Positions 1 to 6,000 of a stretch of 10,210 nt of DNA are shown one piece after another. This DNA comes from CAYLYP01 sp964387795 (lineage in GTDB: Bacteria > Bacteroidota > Bacteroidia > Bacteroidales > UBA7960). Position 1 is the stretch's first letter; every line of letters begins with the position of its first letter. A program made the translations under genes and the position numbers. The DNA lies in the NCBI GenBank assembly GCA_964387795.1, contig CAYLYP010000101.1:1-10210 (forward strand), given 5' to 3'. Below the pieces are notes generated by a model. That model ran no database searches. It worked only from the letters and a program-made list of their open reading frames with translations, and was not told the origin of the DNA.

Positions 1-1
1 A

Positions 2-664
2 ATACCTGTGCCCATTACAGGCAAACCCACAGATATAGGATGCCATCTGTTCGGCTGAGAGCTGCGCCTGAAAACCCGGAAAAGCCTGTTTGACCATCTC
101 AGTGTCCACTGAGCCTAAAGCCAGTGCATTGACACTTATACCCAGGGGCTTCAATTCTTCAGCAAGGCATTCGCTCAACACAGCTAAGGCACCTTTGGAA
201 GCGCTATACAACGAAAGGCCCGGAAACTTTACCGAGCCCTGGTAGCCTCCCATACTTGATATATTCACTATATGTGAACCGCTCTTCATGACGGGGAGCA
301 ATGCCTGTATGATTTTGAAAGGCGCTTTAACATTTACCGAAAACATTGCATCAAAATCCACATCATTATAATCGGAAAAATCTTTATTAACAAGCAATCC
401 GGCATTGTTGACAAGGATGTCGATACCGGGCATCTTATCATGGATTAAAGGATAAATCCGCTCCCCTATCTCACCGCTTGTCAAATCCATATCAAGGATT
501 TCAACATTACAGCCGGGTGCCAGCTCATGGATTGCAGCCTTCAACTCCATTAACAAAGATGTGCTCCTGGCAATAAGCAACATATTCACATCCTTCATCC
601 TTGCAAATTCCAATGCCAGCGCATGGCCAATACCTTTTGAAGCTCCAGTTATAACTACATTCAT
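2..664 (-). CDS. SDR-family NAD(P)-dependent oxidoreductase (C-terminus cut by window edge)
   Basis: The 221 visible codons start at the ATG whose complement is at 662-664 and run off the left edge with no stop. The cofactor motif TGASKGIG lies at residues 6-13 (TGxxxGxG class), NNAG at 86-89, the serine region NISS at 134-137, and the catalytic Tyr/Lys in YSASK at 153-157. These are hallmarks of classical short-chain dehydrogenases/reductases, which have a Rossmann fold and move hydride between NAD(P)H and an alcohol or carbonyl. The distance from Ser137 to Tyr153 is a little longer than usual. The last visible residues (FACNGHRY) suggest that only a short tail is missing. No signal peptide or membrane segment is seen, so the enzyme is probably cytosolic. 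The substrate cannot be inferred. No clear TAnnTTTG promoter was found upstream on the minus strand. Family call is firm; specificity is unknown. Confidence 0.9.
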   Translation of the reverse strand, partial: MNVVITGASKGIGHALALEFARMKDVNMLLIARSTSLLMELKAAIHELAPGCNVEILDMDLTSGEIGERIYPLIHDKMPGIDILVNNAGLLVNKDFSDYNDVDFDAMFSVNVKAPFKIIQALLPVMKSGSHIVNISSMGGYQGSVKFPGLSLYSASKGALAVLSECLAEELKPLGISVNALALGSVDTEMVKQAFPGFQAQLSAEQMASYICGFACNGHRY

Positions 665-804
665 GATTGATGTTTTAGTGTTTCGATACCCTATTCAGTT
701 AACAAGCTTAAACCATTTTTTGTTTAAATGTAATGAAAAGATTACAACATCCGAAACAAAACAATTTAGTATCATATAACACCTTTCAATGAGAAGAATT
801 CCAA

Positions 805-872
805 AGTCCTGTAAGGACTATATATTGGTAGAAAGAATCAAATCCTGATGTTCAATAAGTGCCGTCAGGCAC
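805..872. repeat. REP-like element: two small palindromes with conserved-looking spacer
   Basis: Two perfect small palindromes lie 39 bases apart. The first is AGTCCT-GTA-AGGACT at 805-819 (6-bp stem, 3-base loop). The second is GTGCC-GTCA-GGCAC at 859-872 (5-bp stem, 4-base loop). Between them is TATATTGGTAGAAAG. From memory, paired palindromes of the form 'GTCCxGTAxGGAC ... TTGGTAGAA ... GTGCCGTAGGCAC' recur between genes of many Bacteroidota, which suggests an interspersed REP/BIME-type element. Only one copy is visible here, so repetition in the genome is an inference. Confidence 0.5.
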
Positions 873-914
873 GGTATAATCAATTTTATCCATAAATGCT
901 ATTTTTAAGCTCGG

Positions 915-958
915 ATGGTACCCAATGTCTGCTATTTGCATAATTATTTGGGTATCAT
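915..958. repeat. 11-bp inverted repeat (hairpin) upstream of rpsO
   Basis: ATGGTACCCAA at 915-925 pairs with TTGGGTATCAT at 948-958 across a 22-base loop. All pairs are Watson-Crick except one G-T. No T-run follows on either strand, so it is not an ordinary terminator. It lies 43 bases after the REP-like palindromes and could belong to the same mobile repeat or be an operator. Confidence 0.45.
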
Positions 959-1037
959 TCGCAAACATGTTCATTTTATTAGTTATGCTTTAAAAGAATA
1001 AAATTAAAAAAAGAGCGCAAAAAAGATTAAAAAATTG

Positions 1038-1045
1038 TATCTTTG
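1038..1045 (+). promoter_or_regulatory. Distal promoter-like -7 box for rpsO (TATCTTTG)
   Basis: TATCTTTG fits the Bacteroidota -7 consensus TAnnTTTG exactly. No TTTG or TTG was found at the usual distance of about 20 bases upstream, so the -33 element is weak or absent. If used, it would give a leader of roughly 180 nt. The bases just downstream (GCAGCCTG) resemble those after the proximal box. Confidence 0.4.
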
Positions 1046-1148
1046 CAGCCTGTTTTAAAGAACAAAATACGGGCTTTTTTAAATATCAGCAATCTGAAAA
1101 CATTGTGTGGCTTAAGATTGGGATTTTTTTGAAATTCATTTGAAAAAG

Positions 1149-1180
1149 CTTGGAAGGTTGCAAACAATGTATTATTTTTG
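1149..1180 (+). promoter_or_regulatory. Proximal rpsO promoter (-33 CTTG, -7 TATTTTTG)
   Basis: CTTG at 1149-1152 lies 20 bases before TATTTTTG at 1173-1180, the spacing and motifs expected for the Bacteroidota primary sigma factor. Transcription would start near 1186, giving a leader of about 48 nt before the rpsO ATG. This also places the TTG at 1193 almost at the transcript start, which supports the later ATG as the true start. Confidence 0.65.
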
Positions 1181-1234
1181 CAAGCCTGAAAATTGAGGAA
1201 AAAGCAAGAAATAATTTTTGAAAATCAACACACT

Positions 1235-1504
1235 ATGTATCTCACTCAAGAAGTAAAAAAAGATATTTTTAAAGAATTCGGTGGAAATGAAGTTAATACT
1301 GGTTCAGCAGAAAGCCAGATTGCACTTTTCACCCATCGTATTTCTCATCTTACCGATCACCTGAAAAGCAACAAAAAGGATAAAGCAACCCAACGTGCTT
1401 TGATGACATTGGTTGGAAAAAGAAGAAGATTGCTAGACTATCTGAAAAAGACTGAAATTAGCAGATATAGGGCAATTGTACAAAAGCTTAACCTGAGGAA
1501 ATAA
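1235..1504 (+). CDS. rpsO: 30S ribosomal protein S15
   Basis: This 89-residue protein is the usual length for S15, which binds the central domain of 16S rRNA and helps nucleate platform assembly of the 30S subunit. It carries the family core: GSAESQIALFTHRISHL near the N-terminus, then KKDKATQRAL, then the strongly conserved VGKRRRLLDYL, ending in NLRK. I chose the ATG at 1235 because an upstream in-frame TTG (1193) would add 14 residues absent from the family and lies next to the predicted transcription start. No Shine-Dalgarno sequence is present, as is normal in this phylum. A strong terminator follows, and pnp is next, the same gene order as in many bacteria. In several bacteria S15 represses its own mRNA; whether it does so here is not visible. 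Confidence 0.97.
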   Translation: MYLTQEVKKDIFKEFGGNEVNTGSAESQIALFTHRISHLTDHLKSNKKDKATQRALMTLVGKRRRLLDYLKKTEISRYRAIVQKLNLRK

Positions 1505-1526
1505 TACTTTCCAGGTTTTCAGGACA

Positions 1527-1560
1527 GGCAATAAAATTTATTTTATTGCCTTTTTTGTTT
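1527..1560 (+). terminator. Rho-independent terminator of rpsO
   Basis: A perfect 10-bp stem, GGCAATAAAA (1527-1536) and TTTTATTGCC (1541-1550), with loop TTTA is followed by TTTTTTGTTT. It lies 22 bases after the rpsO stop. It separates rpsO from pnp transcriptionally, although some read-through is possible. Confidence 0.9.
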
Positions 1561-1580
1561 TATACCCGCCCAAATCTATC

Positions 1581-1588
1581 TATATTTG
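1581..1588 (+). promoter_or_regulatory. pnp promoter -7 box (TATATTTG)
   Basis: TATATTTG is an exact match to TAnnTTTG. The best -33 candidate is TTTG at 1554-1557, inside the T-run of the rpsO terminator, with a somewhat long spacing of 23 bases. Transcription would begin near 1595, so the 1621-1657 hairpin would sit in the leader of the pnp mRNA. Confidence 0.5.
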
Positions 1589-1620
1589 CGGCGGACTTAG
1601 AGATAAGAAATAAATCCAAA

Positions 1621-1657
1621 CCAATAAAACAAAGTTTCTAAAAGCTTGTTTTATTGG
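1621..1657 (+). promoter_or_regulatory. 12-bp perfect stem-loop in the pnp leader
   Basis: CCAATAAAACAA (1621-1632) pairs perfectly with TTGTTTTATTGG (1646-1657). The 13-base loop can pair partly within itself. No T-run follows; the next bases are purine-rich, so this is not a terminator. It ends 50 bases before the pnp ATG. In E. coli a leader stem-loop upstream of pnp is cut by RNase III and then used by PNPase to repress its own synthesis. An equivalent role here is inference from position and shape only. Confidence 0.6.
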
Positions 1658-1707
1658 AAAGAAAAAAGAAGACGAAAAAAAAGAGATTAATTAGAAGAAG
1701 AAAAAAG

Positions 1708-3855
1708 ATGTCAAAACTAGGAATTCAAAAAACCTTTGATCTGGGCGATGGTCGCCAGATAATGATTGAAACCGGTAAACTGGCCAAGCAGGCCGATGGG
1801 TCGGTAGTAGTAAAAATGGGCGATACCATGCTCCTGGCCACAGTAGTAGCCAGAAAAGAAGCTGCCGAGAACGCAGATTTCCTGCCCCTGTCAGTTGACT
1901 ATCAGGAAAAATATGCTGCAGCAGGTCGTTTTCCGGGAGGTTTCTTTAAAAGGGAAGCCCGCCCGTCAGAATACGAAATATTAATATCCCGTCTTGTTGA
2001 CAGGGCAATACGTCCTTTATTCCCCGATGATTATCATTGCGAAACACAGGTGATGATATCATTGATTTCAGCAGAGAAAAACGTATTGCCTGATGCCCTT
2101 GCAGGCCTGGCAGCTTCTGCTGCCCTTTGTGTGTCAGACATCCCTTTCCATGGACCTATTTCTGAAGTAAGGGTTGCCCGTATCAATGGCAAATTTGTTG
2201 TGAACCCATTAATAAGTGATCTTGCAGAAGCAGATATTGAAATCATGGTAGCAGCCAGCATGGACAACATCATGATGGTTGAAGGCGAGATGAAGGAAGT
2301 ATCAGAAAATGATATGCTTGAAGCTATCAAGACCGCTCATGAAGCCATTAAAATCCAATGCCGTGCGCAAATGGAACTGGCTGAAATGATTGAAAAAGCA
2401 AAAGTAAAAAGAGAAGTTCCACCAGAGCCTTCAGATGAAGAGCTTGAGAAAGATATCCGCAAGAAATCCTATCAAAAGGTATATGACACTGCCCGTTCGT
2501 TAATCATCAACAAACAGGAACGCCGTCTTGCATTTGAAGCCGTAAGGGAAGAATATGAGGCAGGGATGAACGAAGAAATGCTTGCTGAAAAAGGATTACT
2601 TGTTAAAAAGTATTTCCATGACCTTGAGAAAGAAGCCGTAAGGGAAATGATACTTTCTGAAGGCCTAAGGCTGGATGGTCGTAAGACTACACAAATCCGT
2701 CCTATCTGGTCTGAAGTGGATTATCTGCCTGCTGCCCATGGCTCATCAATCTTTACACGTGGCGAAACACAATCGCTCTCCACTGTTACCCTAGGCACCA
2801 AGCTTGACGAACAAATCCTTGATGGTGCAGTTCTGGAAGGAAAATCCAGGGTTATGTTACATTATAACTTCCCTCCTTTCAGCACAGGCGAAGTAAAAAC
2901 CAACCGAGGCACCAGCAGGCGCGAGATAGGACATGGCAACCTTGCCCTTCGTGCTCTTAAGCCTGTTATCCCCAACGGAAACGACAACCCTTACACTATC
3001 CGTATTGTTTCTGACATCCTCGAATCTAATGGTTCATCTTCAATGGCTACTGTTTGTGCCGGAACCCTTGCCCTTATGGATGCCGGTGTAAAAATTACCA
3101 AACCTGTTTCTGGTATTGCAATGGGTCTTATTGCTGACCCAAAAAACAACAGATGGGCTGTTTTGAGTGATATCCTCGGCGATGAAGACCACCTTGGCGA
3201 TATGGACTTTAAAGTTACCGGGACTCGTGATGGTATTACTGCCTGCCAGATGGATATCAAAGTGGACGGGCTTAGCTATGAAATCCTTTCTCAGGCTTTA
3301 CAACAAGCCAAAGAAGGACGTATGCACATCCTTGGGGAAATGGAAAAAACAATTTCACAACCACGTGAAGATTACAAACCTCATGTTCCACGTATCATCA
3401 AAATGACAATACCAAAAGAATTTATTGGTGCTGTTATTGGACCGGGAGGCAAAATCATCCAGGAGATGCAACGCGAAAGCGGATGTACCATTGTTATTGA
3501 AGAAGTTGGCGAATATGGTGTTATTGACATCGTAAGCGACAACAAAGCGTCTATCGACATGGTCATCAAACGTATAAAAGGCATCACTGCTGTTCCTGAA
3601 ATCGGACAGATTTATGAAGGTACTATAAAAAGTATCGTTCCTTTTGGGATGTTTGTTGAAATCCTTCCCGGAAAAGAAGGCCTCCTTCATATTTCAGAAA
3701 TAGACTGGAAACGCCTGGAGACTGTTGAAGAAAGCGGGTTTAAAGTAGGAGATACCATCCAAACAAAACTCCTTGATATTGACAAGAAAACAGGAAAGTT
3801 CAAGTTATCACGTAAAGTGCTAATTCCCCGGAACAACCCTCCACGTCAGGAATAA
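1708..3855 (+). CDS. pnp: Polyribonucleotide nucleotidyltransferase (PNPase)
   Basis: A 715-residue protein, close to the 711 of E. coli PNPase, a phosphorolytic 3'-5' exoribonuclease that releases nucleoside diphosphates during RNA decay. Domain order is complete: first RNase PH domain (about 10-150), helical linker (about 240-320), second RNase PH domain (about 330-560), KH domain with GPGGK at 578-582, and S1 domain from about 632 to 705. Active-site features are intact: FSTGEVKTNRGTSRREIGHG in the second core, SNGSSS at 440-445, and D494, D498, D500 and K502, matching the metal-site residues D486, D490, D492 and K494 of E. coli. I chose the ATG at 1708; the open frame extends back to a TTG at 1654, but that would add 18 almost wholly basic residues and start inside the leader hairpin. 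It has its own promoter and a leader stem-loop. No terminator with a T-run follows. Confidence 0.98.
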   Translation: MSKLGIQKTFDLGDGRQIMIETGKLAKQADGSVVVKMGDTMLLATVVARKEAAENADFLPLSVDYQEKYAAAGRFPGGFFKREARPSEYEILISRLVDRAIRPLFPDDYHCETQVMISLISAEKNVLPDALAGLAASAALCVSDIPFHGPISEVRVARINGKFVVNPLISDLAEADIEIMVAASMDNIMMVEGEMKEVSENDMLEAIKTAHEAIKIQCRAQMELAEMIEKAKVKREVPPEPSDEELEKDIRKKSYQKVYDTARSLIINKQERRLAFEAVREEYEAGMNEEMLAEKGLLVKKYFHDLEKEAVREMILSEGLRLDGRKTTQIRPIWSEVDYLPAAHGSSIFTRGETQSLSTVTLGTKLDEQILDGAVLEGKSRVMLHYNFPPFSTGEVKTNRGTSRREIGHGNLALRALKPVIPNGNDNPYTIRIVSDILESNGSSSMATVCAGTLALMDAGVKITKPVSGIAMGLIADPKNNRWAVLSDILGDEDHLGDMDFKVTGTRDGITACQMDIKVDGLSYEILSQALQQAKEGRMHILGEMEKTISQPREDYKPHVPRIIKMTIPKEFIGAVIGPGGKIIQEMQRESGCTIVIEEVGEYGVIDIVSDNKASIDMVIKRIKGITAVPEIGQIYEGTIKSIVPFGMFVEILPGKEGLLHISEIDWKRLETVEESGFKVGDTIQTKLLDIDKKTGKFKLSRKVLIPRNNPPRQE

Positions 3856-3888
3856 AAGCAACCAGGAACAGATAAAATTCTGCCCTTA

Positions 3889-4007
3889 ATAACGATAAGG
3901 TTTCCATTACAGACAGCAAAAATATTACCGGTAATTGATATGAAACATATCAATTATCTTAAAAACAGGTAATATTACTGTTTGAAAATGGGAACCTTAT
4001 CTGTTAT
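3889..4007. repeat. Nested ~119-bp inverted repeat between pnp and rpoD
   Basis: Three levels of symmetry share one centre. The outer arms GATAAGGTTTCCATT (3894-3908) and AATGGGAACCTTATC (3987-4001) pair over 15 bp with a single G-T pair, and 5 more pairs form outside them past one bulged base (3889-3893 with 4003-4007). The middle arms AATATTACC (3921-3929) and GGTAATATT (3968-3976) are perfect. The inner hairpin AATTGATATG-AAA-CATATCAATT (3933-3955) has a perfect 10-bp stem. A perfect palindrome ATTACCGGTAAT (3924-3935) overlaps the middle arm and offers an alternative fold. There is no T-run on either side, so it is not an intrinsic terminator. The right half contains the rpoD promoter. 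It could be a MITE-like insertion, a cruciform operator, or an mRNA 3'-end stabiliser for pnp. Confidence 0.75.
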
Positions 4008-4012
4008 AATTG
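3981..4012 (+). promoter_or_regulatory. rpoD promoter (-33 TTTG, -7 TATAATTG)
   Basis: TTTG at 3981-3984 is 20 bases before TATAATTG at 4005-4012, which matches TAnnTTTG except for one base. Spacing is ideal for the phylum. Start of transcription would be near 4018, giving a leader of about 40 nt. The -33 and most of the spacer lie in the right arm of the nested inverted repeat. Confidence 0.6.
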
Positions 4013-4057
4013 CGTAGAAATTCCATAAGCGCGTTTATTCATTAAAACCACATTCCT

Positions 4058-4921
4058 ATGAGGCAGCTAAAAATTACCAAACAGGTTACCAACCGTGAGA
4101 CAGCCTCCCTGGATAAATACCTGCAGGAAATAGGCCGTGTGGGGCTTATCTCAGCTGAAGAAGAGGTGCTGCTGGCACAAAGGATCAAACAGGGTGACAT
4201 GGCAGCACTCGAGAAACTCACCAAATCCAACCTAAGGTTTGTTGTTTCTGTTTCAAAACAATACCAAAACCAGGGCTTATCCTTACCCGACCTTATCAAT
4301 GAAGGCAACCTTGGGCTCATCAAAGCCGCTTATCGTTTTGATGAAACAAGGGGGTTTAAATTCATCTCCTATGCTGTATGGTGGATACGCCAATCCATAT
4401 TACAGGCTTTAGCCGACCAGGCACGTATTGTAAGACTGCCTCTAAACAAAATCGGTGCAATCAACAAAATAAACAAGGCATATTCTGTTTTGGAACAGGA
4501 ACATGAAAGGGAACCTGATGCATCAGAAATAGCAGAATACCTTGACCTTCCCGAATCCGATGTAAAAGAAAGCATGCGCCATTCAGGCAGGCATGTCTCT
4601 ATGGACGCACCTATGGTACAGGGCGAAGAGACAAGCTTATACGAAGTCCTCTCTGATGACAATGGTGATACCCCTGAAACAGGCCTTCTTTACGAATCCT
4701 TAAAGAAAGAAATTGAAAGGGCCATCTGCACTTTAACGCCCCGTGAAGCTGATATCATAAGATATTACTTTGGACTTAACGGTCGTCAACCACATACACT
4801 GGAAGAGATTGGCGAAAAGTTTGACCTCACCCGTGAACGTGTCCGCCAGATAAAAGAAAAAGCTATCCGAAGGCTCAAACATACTTCAAGGAGCAAGATA
4901 TTAAAATCATATCTGGGCTAA
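4058..4921 (+). CDS. rpoD: RNA polymerase primary sigma factor (RpoD/SigA, Bacteroidota type)
   Basis: A 287-residue sigma-70 protein that directs RNA polymerase to housekeeping promoters. It starts MRQLKITKQVTNRETASLDK and ends RSKILKSYLG, both typical of the short primary sigma factors of Bacteroidota, which lack the acidic region 1.1. Region 1.2 spans about 17-47, region 2 about 58-125 with DLINEGNLGLIKAA (78-91) and the core/-10-binding stretch ending SYAVWWIRQSI (104-114), region 3 about 130-210, and region 4 about 220-280 with the helix-turn-helix TLEEIGEKFDLTRERVRQIK at 247-266. The ATG at 4058 matches the family's N-terminus. There is no Shine-Dalgarno; the bases before the start, ATTCCT, are identical to those before rpe. 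It is followed by its own terminator. The phylum-type promoters throughout this window are what this factor is expected to read. Confidence 0.97.
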   Translation: MRQLKITKQVTNRETASLDKYLQEIGRVGLISAEEEVLLAQRIKQGDMAALEKLTKSNLRFVVSVSKQYQNQGLSLPDLINEGNLGLIKAAYRFDETRGFKFISYAVWWIRQSILQALADQARIVRLPLNKIGAINKINKAYSVLEQEHEREPDASEIAEYLDLPESDVKESMRHSGRHVSMDAPMVQGEETSLYEVLSDDNGDTPETGLLYESLKKEIERAICTLTPREADIIRYYFGLNGRQPHTLEEIGEKFDLTRERVRQIKEKAIRRLKHTSRSKILKSYLG

Positions 4922-4938
4922 TACCCTTTGGCCTCATT

Positions 4939-4991
4939 AAAAAAATGTTGAAACTATCTGTTATTTATTACAGTGGTTTCAACATTTTTTT
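4939..4991 (+). terminator. Rho-independent terminator of rpoD
   Basis: AAAAAATGTTGAAAC (4940-4954) pairs with GTTTCAACATTTTTT (4976-4990), and further pairs (CTGT/ACAG at 4958-4961 and 4970-4973) close the loop. A second T-run (TTTTTTT) follows at 4993-4999. Located 18 bases after the rpoD stop. The A-run on the left means the element could also act on the other strand, but no gene ends there. Confidence 0.88.
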
Positions 4992-5027
4992 GTTTTTTTG
5001 CATCCATAACCTGCCTCTTTTAAAACA

Positions 5028-5044
5028 CTGATATTCAATATCAG
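5028..5044. promoter_or_regulatory. Perfect 8-bp palindrome upstream of rpe (possible operator)
   Basis: CTGATATT and AATATCAG are perfect inverted copies around a single central C, 41 bases before the rpe ATG. Size and position suit a dimeric regulator site. No good TAnnTTTG box was found for rpe, so the promoter is not defined and the role is a guess. Confidence 0.35.
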
Positions 5045-5085
5045 GATTTAACAACAGGGCATCTAATAAAAAGAAATCAATTCCT

Positions 5086-5733
5086 ATGAACCTCATAGCC
5101 CCCTCATTGCTTTCAGCAAATTTCCTTCATCTCGAAGCAGATATCCAAATGGTAAACCAAAGCAAAGCGCACTTTTTCCATGTGGATGTTATGGATGGGA
5201 TGTTTGTACCCAATATCAGTTTTGGCTTTTCAATCATCAAACAGATAAAAAGCATTGCTACAAAACCATTAGATGTTCACCTGATGATTGAAAAACCGGA
5301 AAGGTATATTGATGAGTTTAAAAAGGCAGGTGCCGACTGGCTGAGTTTTCAATTAGAAGCATCGACGCATGCACACCGCAGCATATATGCAATAAAGGAA
5401 GCAGGCATGAAAGCAGGGATTGCATTAAATCCGCATAGCAGTGTAAACCTGCTTGAAAATGTAATCCAGGATCTGGACCTTGTGCTTATAATGAGTGTAA
5501 ACCCAGGCTTTGGGGGACAGAAGTTTATCCCGGCAGCATTAAAAAAGATTTCGCAGGCCAAAGAGATGATACTGAAAAGCAATTCAAAAGCGCTCATCGA
5601 GGTTGATGGCGGGGTAGATAAGCATACCGCCCCTGATATCCTTAAAGCCGGTGCCGATGTCCTTGTTGCAGGAAGCTATGTCTTTGGTTCTGAAAACCCT
5701 TCACAGACTATAGCACAACTTGCTGAATTATAA
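5086..5733 (+). CDS. rpe: Ribulose-phosphate 3-epimerase
   Basis: A 215-residue TIM-barrel enzyme that interconverts D-ribulose 5-phosphate and D-xylulose 5-phosphate in the non-oxidative pentose phosphate pathway, in the cytosol. It opens with the family N-terminus LIAPSLLSANF. The metal ligands are in place: H32 and D34 (HVDVMDG), H65 (DVHLMI) and D174 (EVDGGV); D34 and D174 are the expected acid/base pair. The phosphate/substrate loop VNPGFGGQKF is intact. One departure is WLSFQLEAS, where most family members have His in place of Q89 (FHxEA or VHxEA); this residue is not a metal ligand. The ATG at 5086 gives the family's normal start. The stop overlaps the open frame leading to the methyltransferase, so downstream genes could be co-transcribed. 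No terminator is seen after it. Confidence 0.96.
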   Translation: MNLIAPSLLSANFLHLEADIQMVNQSKAHFFHVDVMDGMFVPNISFGFSIIKQIKSIATKPLDVHLMIEKPERYIDEFKKAGADWLSFQLEASTHAHRSIYAIKEAGMKAGIALNPHSSVNLLENVIQDLDLVLIMSVNPGFGGQKFIPAALKKISQAKEMILKSNSKALIEVDGGVDKHTAPDILKAGADVLVAGSYVFGSENPSQTIAQLAEL

Positions 5734-5999
5734 AAATCCCACTCCCAGCAGTAAGTAAAGAAAAAGCTGATATTGCATGGTTTCTTTATGATTTAGTCCT
5801 TGACATTACTTCAAATCAATACAAGCTGGCATTAGTCGATACAATATATACCGAATTTGAAGCTGCATTAAAAAAGGTAACTACAGCAGATCCCGGAGAG
5901 CTTATTGATTTCATCACAGTTTTACAGGGCAGGCTTGATGAAAGACTAGAAGGAACCCCTCCTGATGCCCCAAGCCTGACAGATTTAATTATTGGTTGA
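5727..5999 (+). pseudogene. Start-less open frame before the methyltransferase; probable truncated restriction-enzyme C-terminus
   Basis: A 90-codon open frame begins right after an in-frame TGA (5724-5726), inside the last codons of rpe, and ends in TGA at 5997-5999, one base before the methyltransferase ATG (TGATATG). There is no in-frame ATG, GTG or TTG. Yet the translation looks like real protein: SKEKADIAWFLYDLVLD near residue 10, NQYKLALVDTIYTEFEAALK, then GELIDFITVLQGRLDERLEG and an acidic/proline tail. The near-overlap with the methylase is typical of translationally coupled genes. The simplest reading is the C-terminal remnant of a gene that lost its 5' part when it came to lie against rpe. 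Given the neighbour, a restriction endonuclease is the best guess; I have a weak recollection of similar C-termini in the XamI-type family but cannot verify it. A rare ATT/ATA start is the alternative. Confidence 0.5.
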
Positions 6000-6000
6000 T

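Larger units (their letters stand above)
665..1234. other. Long intergenic region between divergent SDR gene and rpsO
   Basis: About 570 bases without a convincing protein gene. It holds, in order, an AT-rich stretch upstream of the SDR gene, a REP-like pair of palindromes (805-872), an 11-bp hairpin (915-958), and two similar promoter-like sequences for rpsO (1038-1045 and 1149-1180) with the rpsO leader. A weak TTAAAC/GTTTAA inverted repeat at 708-727 was seen and given no meaning. Confidence 0.7.

Noticed and set aside
561..779. Plus-strand 72-codon open frame overlapping the SDR gene start
   Set aside because: Most of it is antisense to the SDR N-terminus with the TGASKGIG motif, and the rest is AT-rich intergenic DNA without coding character.
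1047..1080. Terminator-like hairpin AGCCTG/CGGGCT followed by six T
   Set aside because: The stem is only 6 bp with a G-T pair and a 17-base loop, and it overlaps the start region of the distal rpsO promoter, so a transcript from that promoter would lack most of the left arm.
1193..1234. TTG-initiated extension of rpsO by 14 residues
   Set aside because: S15 is normally 89 residues from the ATG at 1235, and the TTG lies within a few bases of the predicted transcription start.
1654..1707. TTG-initiated, lysine/arginine-rich extension of PNPase by 18 residues
   Set aside because: It starts inside the leader hairpin, is low-complexity AAAA/AGA-rich DNA, and the family N-terminus begins at the ATG at 1708.
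3355..3690. Antisense open frame of 111 codons inside pnp
   Set aside because: It is fully contained in the well-conserved KH/S1-coding part of pnp and its translation resembles no family; it mirrors pnp codon usage.
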